Origin: Streptomyces iakyrus
GTDB lineage: Bacteria > Actinomycetota > Actinomycetes > Streptomycetales > Streptomycetaceae
DNA length: 64,000 nt
Assembly: GCF_000717055.1 (NCBI RefSeq)
Contig: NZ_JNXI01000001.1
Location: 537,107-601,106, forward strand
Reading direction: 5' to 3'
Both the position numbers and the translations under genes were made by a program. Shown here piece after piece: positions 1 through 7,674 of the stretch (its first letter is position 1; each line of letters begins with the position of its first letter). Below the pieces are notes generated by a model. The model did no database searches. It worked only from the letters and a program-made list of their open reading frames with translations, and was not told the DNA's origin.

Positions 1-444
1 GAGCGCCCGGAGGTCGCGCAGGGTGTCCACGGTGTAGGTGGGGCCGCCGCGGTCGATGTCGATGCGGCTCACGGAGAACTGCGGGTTCTCGGCGGTCGCG
101 ATGACCGTCATCAGGTAGCGGTCCTCGGCCGGCGAGACGCTGCGGTGGCTCTTCTGCCAGGGCTGGCCGGTCGGGACGAAGACCACCTCGTCGAGGTGGA
201 ACGCCGCGGCGACCTCGCTGGCCGCCACCAGGTGCCCGTGGTGGATCGGGTCGAAGGTGCCGCCCATGACGCCGAGGCGGCGCTTGCCCGGCCGCGACGG
301 GCTGGTGCGGGGACCGTCGGTCCCGCCGGCCGCCGAGGAGGCACGGCGGGGCTCCGAGTGTCGCTCGGTACCGCTCGCCGTGTCCTGTGCCGGGTCGTGC
401 GGCGTCTCGTCCGCCGGACCGGTAGGCATGTCCTGCTCTCCCAT
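1..444 (-). CDS. nadD: Nicotinate-nucleotide adenylyltransferase, N-terminal part (cut by window edge)
   Basis: Transfers AMP from ATP to nicotinic acid mononucleotide in NAD synthesis. The frame stays open to base 1, so the C-terminal part is missing and 148 residues are visible. The nucleotidyltransferase signature [12 protein letters not shown] begins at about residue 61, after a P/T/S-rich N-terminal extension of about 55 residues. The start at 444 (ATG) is the longest choice; an in-frame ATG lies at 429 and another at 268, immediately before GGTFDP. The extension is typical of Streptomyces copies as I recall them. The next genes on the same strand are small membrane proteins, with an 85 bp gap. 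The family call is secure; the exact start is not. Confidence 0.93.
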   Translation of the reverse strand, partial: MGEQDMPTGPADETPHDPAQDTASGTERHSEPRRASSAAGGTDGPRTSPSRPGKRRLGVMGGTFDPIHHGHLVAASEVAAAFHLDEVVFVPTGQPWQKSHRSVSPAEDRYLMTVIATAENPQFSVSRIDIDRGGPTYTVDTLRDLRAL

Positions 445-529
445 GCGTGCAGACCCTACCGGCCCTGCCTGAGGGCTCCGGCCGCCCCCGTGGTCCCCCG
501 GGCATCCTCGGCGGGATGCCCCGCGGGTC

Positions 530-694
530 TCAGCGGTCGCGGTTGAAGCGGGTGGTGATCCACAGCAGGAGCAGCAGGATGAAGAGCGCGCCGCCACCGG
601 TGAGGTAGGGGCTGAGGCTCTCGTGGTTTCCGCCGTGCTCCTCGCCCTCGGCGGCGAGGGTGACCAACTGGGCAGCGGTGCTGTGGAAGCTCAT
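530..694 (-). CDS. Small single-pass membrane protein (54 aa)
   Basis: Unknown function. The 54-residue product starts [17 protein letters not shown], has a His/Glu-rich stretch ([11 protein letters not shown]), one hydrophobic segment at about residues 32-47 ([16 protein letters not shown]) and ends in a basic tail RFNRDR. That predicts the N-terminus outside and the C-terminus inside by the positive-inside rule. It sits directly upstream of nadD on the same strand. Codon use is normal for the genome, with G/C third positions throughout. I recall a short conserved ORF at this place in other Streptomyces, but that is memory only. No sharp Shine-Dalgarno sequence is visible before the ATG. Confidence 0.7.
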   Translation of the reverse strand: MSFHSTAAQLVTLAAEGEEHGGNHESLSPYLTGGGALFILLLLLWITTRFNRDR

Positions 695-857
695 CTTCGG
701 CAGGACCTATCGCGTGTGGGCGGGTTAAAGACGTCGGCTCATCGTAAGCGGGCGCCCGCCGCGCGATCACCCCGACTCCGCCTGTTCGTCCCGCGGGCGG
801 TCACACGCGCCGCCGCCGGGGCCGGCCCGGGGCCCGGCGGGGAACCTTCGTGCGGCC

Positions 858-1019
858 TCAGTCGTCCTTCCGTCTGTAGCCACGCAGCAGGAACCACGCG
901 GTCAGCACACAGCCCACGATCATCACGAGCAGTACGTACCGCAGCATCCCCGGCCCCCCTTGCCGCTCGGCGGCGCTCGCGGCCTCGGCGAGCCAGGCGG
1001 ATGCGGGATGGTGCTCCAT
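858..1019 (-). CDS. Small single-pass membrane protein (53 aa)
   Basis: Unknown function. The 53-residue product has an N-terminal Ala-rich amphipathic stretch (MEHHPASAWLAEAASAAERQ), a single hydrophobic helix at about residues 25-44 (MLRYVLLVMIVGCVLTAWFL) and a basic/acidic tail RGYRRKDD. It is read on the minus strand, divergent from the M48 peptidase gene, whose start is 112 bp away; the space between must hold both promoters. It is too short for a family call, but third codon positions are nearly all G/C, which supports real coding. Confidence 0.62.
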   Translation of the reverse strand: MEHHPASAWLAEAASAAERQGGPGMLRYVLLVMIVGCVLTAWFLLRGYRRKDD

Positions 1020-1131
1020 GGCGGTGGTCTCCTTCGCTGTACTGCCCGACCACCGTAACTCCGCCTAGGCTGGGCTCTGCCTCGGGGAAGCAAAAGGCCG
1101 CACAAGGGGCCGCAAAGGTCACAACAGACGC

Positions 1132-2265
1132 ATGGGGGAAGACATGTCCGACGGCCACGAGCACAACGGGCACGAGCACGTGCCGAGCAGGCAGCGCAGG
1201 CGCTTCCCCGGCATCTCCTCGCGTACGTACGAACACCCGGCCGACCGCTCCGCCCTGGTGGCGCTGCGCAAGCTGAGCGGGTTCGACACGGTGTTCAAGG
1301 CGCTCAGCGGTCTGCTGCCCGAGCGCAGTCTGCGGCTGCTGTTCCTGTCCGACTCCGTACGGGTGTCGGACCAGCAGTTCGCCCATCTGAACGTGATGCT
1401 GCGGGACGCCTGCTACATCCTGGACCTGGAGAAGGTCCCCCCGATGTACGTGAACCAGGATCCGCAGCCGAACGCGATGTGCATCGGCCTGGACGAGCCG
1501 ATCATCGTCGTCACGACCGGCCTCGTCGAGCTGCTCGACGAGGAGGAGATGCGGGCGGTCGTCGGGCACGAGGTGGGGCACGCCCTGTCCGGGCACTCCG
1601 TCTACCGGACGATCCTGCTGTTCCTGACCAGCCTCGCCGTCCGGGTCGCCTGGATCCCGCTGGGCAACCTCGCGATCATGGCGATCGTGACCGGGCTGCG
1701 GGAGTGGTTCCGCAAGTCGGAGCTGAGCGCCGACCGTGCGGGGCTGCTGGTCGGGCAGGACCTGCAGGCCTCCATGCGGGGTCTGATGAAGATCGCGGGC
1801 GGCAACCACCTGCACGAGATGAACGTGGACGCGTTCCTCGCCCAGGCGGAGGAGTACGAGGCCGGGGGCGACCTGCGCGACTCCGTGCTGAAGATCCTGA
1901 ACGTGTTGCCCCGCTCCCACCCCTTCACCACCGTGCGGGCGGCCGAGCTGAAGAAGTGGGCCGAGTCGCGGGACTACCAGCGGATCATGGACGGCCACTA
2001 CCCGCGGCGCGACGAGGACAAGGACACCTCGGTCCGGGACTCCTGGCGGGAGTCGGCGAACCACTACAGCACCCATGTGAAGAGCTCGAAGGACCCCCTG
2101 ATGAAGCTGGTCACGGACCTCGCGGGCGGCGCCGGCGACCTGGGCGACCGGGTCCGCCGCGGCTTCAGCGGCTTCACGAACTCCTCCCCGAAGCCGCCCC
2201 AGGGGCCGGAGTCGGACCCGCCCGGCTCCCCGGGGGACGACCGGCCGCCGCGCGACGGGAGCTGA
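1132..2265 (+). CDS. M48 family zinc metalloprotease (HtpX/Ste24-like)
   Basis: Predicted zinc-dependent peptidase of 377 residues. The HExxH motif (HEVGH) is at residues 146-150 and the likely third ligand is Glu197 in the SELSADRAG segment. A hydrophobic stretch between them (about 156-185) could anchor it in the membrane. The C-terminus is a Pro/Gly/Ser-rich tail. The N-terminus has a His/Glu-rich leader that could bind metal. Two starts are possible: ATG 1132 without a good ribosome site, and ATG 1144 (MSDGHEH) preceded closely by GGGGGAAG. It is the only gene here on the plus strand, divergent from a small membrane protein. The M48 family degrades misfolded membrane or lipoproteins; the substrate here is unknown. 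Confidence 0.88.
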   Translation: MGEDMSDGHEHNGHEHVPSRQRRRFPGISSRTYEHPADRSALVALRKLSGFDTVFKALSGLLPERSLRLLFLSDSVRVSDQQFAHLNVMLRDACYILDLEKVPPMYVNQDPQPNAMCIGLDEPIIVVTTGLVELLDEEEMRAVVGHEVGHALSGHSVYRTILLFLTSLAVRVAWIPLGNLAIMAIVTGLREWFRKSELSADRAGLLVGQDLQASMRGLMKIAGGNHLHEMNVDAFLAQAEEYEAGGDLRDSVLKILNVLPRSHPFTTVRAAELKKWAESRDYQRIMDGHYPRRDEDKDTSVRDSWRESANHYSTHVKSSKDPLMKLVTDLAGGAGDLGDRVRRGFSGFTNSSPKPPQGPESDPPGSPGDDRPPRDGS

Positions 2266-2281
2266 CCCCTTCCGGGCCTCC

Positions 2282-3352
2282 TCAGACCTTCGGCTGCGCG
2301 CTCGTCGCCAGGGAGCCGCACAGGGCCGTCGCGCTGCCCGTGGCGTAGGGGTCGGTGCCCGCGGGGCCGCCCTCCTTGGCCGTCTGGCCGGCGAGGAGGG
2401 GCCGGAGGTGGTTCGTGGAGTCCTCCGCGCAGGAGAGCGGGCCGGCCTGGACGTAGGAGACGACGAGCTGGGCCTGGTGCAGCCGCAGGTCGTCCCGGTC
2501 GAAACGGAAGTGCAGCTCGCGCCGGAGGGTGAACAGGGACACCTCGTCCTTGTCTCCGACCCCGGCCGGCCGCAGCGCGTACACGAACGTGTGGTCGGCG
2601 GTGACCTCCAGCGTGGACGAGTCGGCCTCGGCGGCCTGGAGTGTGCCCTGGACCCGGACCTTGCGGTCGGCGAGCTCGGCGCGCGCGGGGTCGAAGCGCA
2701 CGAGCCAGCCGGTGGGCGCGTGGCGTCCGTCGGCGGTGGGGCGGGCGAAGCTCTGGTCGAACTGTTCCAGCTGGTCGGGATCGAGCAGCACGCGGACGGC
2801 CCGGACCTCACCGCCCGTGAGCACCTCCGGGTCGAGGGCCGACCGGACGATGTAGTCCTTGGCGGTGGTCAGGGCGCTCACCACCTGGCTGTCCGAGAAG
2901 TGCGCGGTGCGCCGCGAGGCGGGCAGCGGCACGCCCTCCGCGCCGGTCCTGAACTGTGCGGCGGGGCTGTGCCCGTACAGGTACTCCAGGTCGGCCGTGC
3001 CGGGCACCTTGCCCTCGGGGGCGAGGGGGATGACGGTCATCCGCAGGGGCTCGACGGGCTCCCGGGCGGCGGGGGTCTGGTAGGGGTGCCGTACGCCCAT
3101 GTAGATCGCGGTGCCGAAGGCGACGGCGATCAGCAGGACCAGGACGAGGGCCTGCCGGGACAGACCCCGGCGCAGGGGCGGGCGGCGCCGCACGGCGGGC
3201 GCGTGGTCGGCGATGCGCTCCTGCGCGGAGAACTCCTGGAGGCGCGCAGCACGGACGAACGACTCGTCGAAGACGACGGATCGGTACTCGTCCTCGCCAC
3301 CTCCGGGGGCGCCCTCGGGAGTCCCCTCAGGTGGGTTTCCAGGCCCGCCCAT
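2282..3352 (-). CDS. Conserved membrane-anchored protein with SVVFDE motif
   Basis: A 356-residue protein of unknown function. Residues 1-20 are Gly/Pro-rich; residues 25-36 carry SVVFDESFVRAA, followed by ERI; a basic patch (RRRPPLRRG) precedes one transmembrane helix at about 67-84. The remaining 270 residues have mixed alpha/beta character and lie outside the membrane if the basic patch stays inside. The next gene upstream on the same strand (ending at 3442) carries almost the same motif before its own helix, so the two are probably paired. It converges with the M48 gene, whose stop is only 16 bp away. In S. coelicolor I recall the homologous pair being linked to the spore-wall complex; treat that as a lead, not evidence. 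Confidence 0.72.
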   Translation of the reverse strand: MGGPGNPPEGTPEGAPGGGEDEYRSVVFDESFVRAARLQEFSAQERIADHAPAVRRRPPLRRGLSRQALVLVLLIAVAFGTAIYMGVRHPYQTPAAREPVEPLRMTVIPLAPEGKVPGTADLEYLYGHSPAAQFRTGAEGVPLPASRRTAHFSDSQVVSALTTAKDYIVRSALDPEVLTGGEVRAVRVLLDPDQLEQFDQSFARPTADGRHAPTGWLVRFDPARAELADRKVRVQGTLQAAEADSSTLEVTADHTFVYALRPAGVGDKDEVSLFTLRRELHFRFDRDDLRLHQAQLVVSYVQAGPLSCAEDSTNHLRPLLAGQTAKEGGPAGTDPYATGSATALCGSLATSAQPKV

Positions 3353-3441
3353 ATCTTCAGGGTAGGTCGCCGGAAGCTCGGGTAAACGCCCCGCTGCACC
3401 ACAAGTTCTGACAGGTTCTCACCAAAATGGGCGGGTTCCGG

Positions 3442-4017
3442 TCAGGGGTTGCGGGGGATCACCGAGACAGCCGGCTGGGAGTAGTCGGCGGACGCCGAGG
3501 GGGAGGCTCCGCCGCCCTGTTCCAGCCCGGTCGAGGCGGGCGGCGGCGCGGGCTCGTCGCGGTTGGAGGACGCTCCGCGGTAGACCGCCGTGAAGGCCAG
3601 CGCGACCATGCCGATGCCCATCACGAGGGCGAGCATCCAGGCGACGGGGCGGTGCCAGCGGACCTGTTTGGAGTACGGTCCCGTGCCGCCGTAGGGGTCC
3701 TCGATGACGTCGGGGTCGTCGAGCTCGTCGAGGCCGGGGTCGCGGCCGAAACCGCCACGGCCGTCCGAACCGTACCCGTCGTCGAACCGCTCGCCTCTGG
3801 TGTGGGCGCGGCGCGCCTCCGCCTCGGAGGCCTCGGCTCTCGCCTGCGCTGCTGCCAGGAGGCGCTCCACCGCGGTCGGCTCGTGCACCACGGCCGCGCG
3901 TACGAAGGCCTCGTCGAAGACCACGGAGGCGAACTCTTCGTCCGACACCCCGCGGTCGTGGTCGTCGTCGGGCTCCCGGCCGTCCGGAAACGGCGTGCCC
4001 CCCACGTCCTCCGGCAC
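3442..4017 (-). CDS. Conserved membrane-anchored protein, second SVVFDE-motif protein
   Basis: A 191-residue protein of unknown function. From a GTG start at 4017 it reads VPEDVGGTPFPDG, then SVVFDEAFVRAA at residues 31-42 and ER at about 51-52. An Ala/Glu-rich helical segment follows, then an acidic Asp/Gly-rich linker, one transmembrane helix at about 125-146 and a Ser/Pro/Ala-rich outer tail. An upstream in-frame ATG at 4140 would add 41 residues that look like translated spacer, so GTG 4017 is preferred, although its ribosome site is weak. It lies 89 bp upstream of its motif partner (2282-3352) on the same strand. Membrane topology and location suggest an envelope role (inference). Confidence 0.7.
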   Translation of the reverse strand: MPEDVGGTPFPDGREPDDDHDRGVSDEEFASVVFDEAFVRAAVVHEPTAVERLLAAAQARAEASEAEARRAHTRGERFDDGYGSDGRGGFGRDPGLDELDDPDVIEDPYGGTGPYSKQVRWHRPVAWMLALVMGIGMVALAFTAVYRGASSNRDEPAPPPASTGLEQGGGASPSASADYSQPAVSVIPRNP

Positions 4018-4209
4018 GCATCCAGAGTAGACCTGGGGGGTCAATTTGGGCAGACGGTATGGAAATTCATCCACTGGTCGAGACGGCTCCCACGGGGTCC
4101 GTGAGGGCGCACGCCGACCCGGTTCACCCCCGCCTCGCACCGACGCGCCTGCGCCGCCCGGGCGGGCACATCCATGCGCCGGCCCGCATACCGCCTTACG
4201 CCGAACGGG

Positions 4210-5496
4210 TCAGCGCCGGATGTGCCCGTCCCCGGTGACGATGTACTTGGTGCTGGTGAGCTCCGGCAGGCCCATGGGGCCGCGGGCGTGCAGCTTCTGC
4301 GTGGAGATGCCGATCTCCGCGCCGAAGCCGAACTGGCCGCCGTCGGTGAAGCGGGTCGAGGCGTTCACGGCGACCGTGGTCGAGTCGACCAGCTGGGTGA
4401 AGCGGCGGGCGGCCTGCTGCGAGGTCGTCACGATGGCCTCGGTGTGGCCGGAGGTCCACAGCCGGATGTGCTCGACGGCCTTCTCCAGGGAGTCCACGAC
4501 CGCGGCGGCGATGTCGTACGACAGGTACTCGGTCTCCCAGTCCTCGGCCGTCGCCTCGACCACGGTGGCCTTGGAGTCCTTGGCGTAGGCCTGCACGCGC
4601 TCGTCGGCGTGCACGGTGACCCCGGCCTCGGCGAGGGCGTCCAGAGCGCGGGGCAGGAACTCCGCGGCGATGTCCTGGTGGACCAGGAGGGTCTCGGCGG
4701 CGTTGCAGACGCCGACCCGCTGGGCCTTGGAGTTGATCAGGATCTCGACGGCCATGTCGAGGTCGGCCTGGGCGTCGACGTAGACGTGGCAGTTGCCGGT
4801 GCCGGTCTCGATGACCGGGACGACGGACTCCTGGACGACCGTGTTGATCAGGGAGGCGCCGCCGCGCGGGATGAGCACGTCGACCAGGCCGCGGGCGCGC
4901 ATCAGCTCGCGCACGCTGTCGCGGCTCTCGCCGGGGACGAGCTGGACGGCGTCGGCGGGCAGCCCGGCCCCGCCGACGGCGTCGCGCAGGACGCGCACGA
5001 GGGCGGTGTTCGACTGGTACGCCGAGGAGGAGCCGCGCAGCAGGACCGCGTTGCCGGACTTCAGGCAGAGGGCGGCGGCGTCGACGGTGACGTTCGGGCG
5101 GCCCTCGTAGATGATCCCGACGACGCCGAGCGGCACGCGGACCTGGCGCAGGTCGATGCCGTTGGGCAGCGTGTTACCGCGCACGACCTCGCCGACCGGG
5201 TCGGGCAGCGCGGCGACGTCGCGCACGTCGGAGGCGATGGCGCGGATCCGCTCGGGGGTGAGCGTGAGCCGGTCGATCATGCCCTCGCTGATGCCGGCCT
5301 CTCGGGCCTTGGCGACGTCCTTGGCGTTGGCCTCGACCACCTCACTCGCACGGACCTCCAGAGCGTCCGCGATGGCGAGCAGCGCGTCGTCCTTCTCGGC
5401 CCGGGGCAGCGGCGCGAGGGTCGCTGCGGCGGCCTTGGCGCGGTAGGCGGCCTCGGTGACCGGGGACATGGAGTCGTACGGAGAGAGCGTGGTCAT
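4210..5496 (-). CDS. proA: Gamma-glutamyl phosphate reductase
   Basis: Second step of proline synthesis: NADPH-dependent reduction of gamma-glutamyl phosphate to glutamate-5-semialdehyde. The 428-residue length is normal for the family. The aldehyde-dehydrogenase fold is clear, with the catalytic Cys at residue 264 in [14 protein letters not shown] and the NADP-binding region earlier ([17 protein letters not shown]). Its usual partner proB lies upstream on the same strand, separated by one hypothetical gene. No obvious terminator is visible behind it; the 190 bp to the next gene contains only a short GC palindrome. Confidence 0.97.
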   Translation of the reverse strand: MTTLSPYDSMSPVTEAAYRAKAAAATLAPLPRAEKDDALLAIADALEVRASEVVEANAKDVAKAREAGISEGMIDRLTLTPERIRAIASDVRDVAALPDPVGEVVRGNTLPNGIDLRQVRVPLGVVGIIYEGRPNVTVDAAALCLKSGNAVLLRGSSSAYQSNTALVRVLRDAVGGAGLPADAVQLVPGESRDSVRELMRARGLVDVLIPRGGASLINTVVQESVVPVIETGTGNCHVYVDAQADLDMAVEILINSKAQRVGVCNAAETLLVHQDIAAEFLPRALDALAEAGVTVHADERVQAYAKDSKATVVEATAEDWETEYLSYDIAAAVVDSLEKAVEHIRLWTSGHTEAIVTTSQQAARRFTQLVDSTTVAVNASTRFTDGGQFGFGAEIGISTQKLHARGPMGLPELTSTKYIVTGDGHIRR

Positions 5497-5568
5497 GAGG
5501 GAAGGGTAGTGCGCCGGGCGGCTCGGTTCATCGTTCGTTCCGAAGCGCGAGACACTTCGTGGAACGGG

Positions 5569-6036
5569 TCAAAACGGGTGAACGCCGACCGGGGACGCCG
5601 GCGGCGGTCCGTACCCCTCGGCGATGCGCTGGTGGTAGGTCGCGCGGTCGATGACCTCCAGGCCGACGATCTCCCAGGGCGGCAGCCCGGCGGTCTGCCG
5701 GTGCTCGCCCCACAGGCGCAGGGCGACGGCGGCCGCGTCGTGCAGGTCGCGGGCCTCCTCCCAGTACCGGATCTCCGCGTGGTCGACCGCGTACCGGCTG
5801 GTCAGGAAGAAGGGATGGTCGTGGGCGAGCTGCTCCAGGGCGCGCCGGACCTCCGGGAGCGGGGCCTCCTTGCCGGAGACGCTGAGGGTGACGTGCCACA
5901 GGCGCGGGGTGTCGCCGGGTTCCTCGCCCTGGAACCGGTCCCCGGCCGCCACGCTCGTCAGGGCGCGCTCCTCACCGGCCGCGCGGGAGCCGGCACCACC
6001 GCGGGACGCCTGAGCCCCAGGGCGCACTCGTCGCAC
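5569..6036 (-). CDS. Conserved hypothetical protein between proA and proB
   Basis: A 155-residue protein I cannot assign. The start is GTG 6036, chosen because AAGGAGG lies at 6042-6048, five bases upstream; longer readings of the frame lack such a site. After about 40 poorly structured residues comes LWHVTLSVSG, then an alternation of predicted strands and helices (HPFFLTSRYAVDHAEIRYW, WEEARDLHDAAAVALRLWGEH, PWEIVGLEVIDRATYHQR), ending PVGVHPF. The pattern looks like a small compact alpha/beta domain. It sits 72 bp upstream of proA and 125 bp downstream of proB on the same strand, so it may be co-transcribed with them, but nothing ties it to proline synthesis. Confidence 0.75.
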   Translation of the reverse strand: MRRVRPGAQASRGGAGSRAAGEERALTSVAAGDRFQGEEPGDTPRLWHVTLSVSGKEAPLPEVRRALEQLAHDHPFFLTSRYAVDHAEIRYWEEARDLHDAAAVALRLWGEHRQTAGLPPWEIVGLEVIDRATYHQRIAEGYGPPPASPVGVHPF

Positions 6037-6161
6037 GACGGCCTCCTTCTGCACGTGGCGCTGCTGCGGAACAGTTCCCCGAGACAAAGTTGAGCAGGCC
6101 GCAAGGGATCGCGTGGCGGTTTTGCGGAACGTCCACCACCGGGGTCGGACGTTTCGACACA

Positions 6162-7343
6162 TTAAGGGTGCAGAACCACCAGGTCGTCCCTGTGTACGAC
6201 CTCGCGCTCGTACGCAGGTCCGAGTTCGCGGGCCAGTTCCCGGGTCGAGCGGCCGATGAGCCGGGGGATCTCCTTGGCGTCGAAGTTGACGAGCCCGCGG
6301 GCCACCGCCTGCCCCCTGCCGTCCCGCAGCTCGACCGGGTCGCCGGCGCTGAACTCGCCCTCGACGGCGGCGATGCCGGCCGGCAGCAGCGACTTGCGGC
6401 GGTCCACGACGGCCTGCACGGCGCCGTCGTCCAGGGTCAGTGCGCCCTGCGGGGTGGAGGCGTGCTGGAGCCACAGCAGCCGGTCGGCGGAGCGCTTGCC
6501 GGTGGGATGGAAGTAGGTGCCGGTGTCCTGGCCGGTCAGGGCGTCGGCGGCGTGGACGGCGCTGGTGAGGACGACGGGGACGCCGGCGGCGGCCGCGATC
6601 CGGGCGGCCTCGACCTTGGTGACCATGCCGCCGGTACCGACGCCGGCCTTGCCGGTGCTGCCGATCTCGACGTGTGCGAGGTCGGCGGGGTCGCGCACCT
6701 CGCCGATGCGGGAGGTGCCGGGCCTCGCGGGGTCCCCGTCGTAGACGCCGTCCACGTCGGACAGCAGGACGAGCAGGTCGGCGTGGACGAGGTGGGCGAC
6801 GAGGGCGGCGAGGCGGTCGTTGTCGCCGAAGCGGATCTCGTCCGTGGCGACGGTGTCGTTCTCGTTGACGACCGGGAAGGCGCCCATCGCGAGCAGCTTG
6901 TCCAGGGTGCGCGAGGCGTTGCGGTGGTGCGAGCGGCGGCTCATGTCGTCGGAGGTCAGCAGGACCTGCCCGACGCGGACGCCGTAGCGGGCGAAGGAGG
7001 CGGTGTAGCGGGCGACCAGCAGGCCCTGGCCGACGCTGGCGGCCGCCTGCTGCCGGGCGAGATCCTTGGGACGGCGGCGCAGGCCCAGCGGGGCGAGGCC
7101 GGCGGCGATGGCGCCCGACGAGACCAGGACGATCTCGCGCTCCCCGCCGCCCTCCCGTCTCCCGCCACCACCCTCAACCGAGGCCCTTCGGGCCGCCCCC
7201 TGGTTTCGGACCTTGGCGAGCACGTCCACCAGCGCGTCCACCCGGTCCGCGTCCAAGCCGCCCGAGGCGGTGGTCAGCGAGGAGGACCCGACCTTGACGA
7301 CGATCCTGCGGGCCTCGCCCACGGCCTGCCTTGCCCCTGCCAC
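6162..7343 (-). CDS. proB: Glutamate 5-kinase with an unusual internal insertion
   Basis: First step of proline synthesis: ATP-dependent phosphorylation of glutamate. The amino-acid kinase core is intact (RIVVKVGSSSLTT near the N-terminus, VLVSSGAIAAG, NENDTVATDEIRFGDNDRL, GTGGMVTKVEAA), followed by a C-terminal PUA domain. At 393 residues it is about 20 longer than the copies I recall. The excess lies at residues 47-68, between the first helix (LAKVR) and the strand leading to VSSGA, and is a Gly/Arg-rich stretch. The start is GTG 7343 with GAGGGGA about 11 bases upstream. Feedback control by proline is usual for the family. Family call certain; effect of the insertion unknown. Confidence 0.95.
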   Translation of the reverse strand: MAGARQAVGEARRIVVKVGSSSLTTASGGLDADRVDALVDVLAKVRNQGAARRASVEGGGGRREGGGEREIVLVSSGAIAAGLAPLGLRRRPKDLARQQAAASVGQGLLVARYTASFARYGVRVGQVLLTSDDMSRRSHHRNASRTLDKLLAMGAFPVVNENDTVATDEIRFGDNDRLAALVAHLVHADLLVLLSDVDGVYDGDPARPGTSRIGEVRDPADLAHVEIGSTGKAGVGTGGMVTKVEAARIAAAAGVPVVLTSAVHAADALTGQDTGTYFHPTGKRSADRLLWLQHASTPQGALTLDDGAVQAVVDRRKSLLPAGIAAVEGEFSAGDPVELRDGRGQAVARGLVNFDAKEIPRLIGRSTRELARELGPAYEREVVHRDDLVVLHP

Positions 7344-7584
7344 GTCGCCGTCCGTCCCCTCGCGTCGATTCGCTCCCTCACCAGGAAATCTACGGGACTG
7401 CCGGGCAGGGCGTGGCGCCGGTCCACGTTACGGACGGTGCCGCCCGTGTCACGGGACGGCGGTCACCCTCGTCCGCTGCCGCCGCGCGCCGGGAATCCGA
7501 TCTTCTTTTCCCGGCCCCACCGGCGACAGGAACGCCGCCTTCCGCTACGGTCCGACGACACGCGGCGGCGACCGCTCCGCACAC

Positions 7585-7610
7585 CCTGACGACACGCGCG
7601 TGTCGTCAGG
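7585..7610. promoter_or_regulatory. Perfect 26-bp palindrome upstream of the plus-strand TagF-like gene
   Basis: The 13-base arm CCTGACGACACGC is followed at once by its reverse complement. The core GACGACACGCG is repeated as a half site at 7554-7564, 34 bp upstream. A weak promoter-like pair (GCGACA at 7523, TACGGT at 7546, 17 bp spacer) overlaps the first half site. The palindrome lies 65 bp before the start codon of the downstream gene, so it may be an operator or an RNA hairpin in the leader. The rest of the 328 bp gap after proB (7344-7671) shows nothing else I recognise. Confidence 0.45.
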
Positions 7611-7674
7611 AGGCCGCCGCGCGTTAACCCGGACGGCCGACCTGCGCCGACCCGACGCTCCTGGAGTGACCGCA

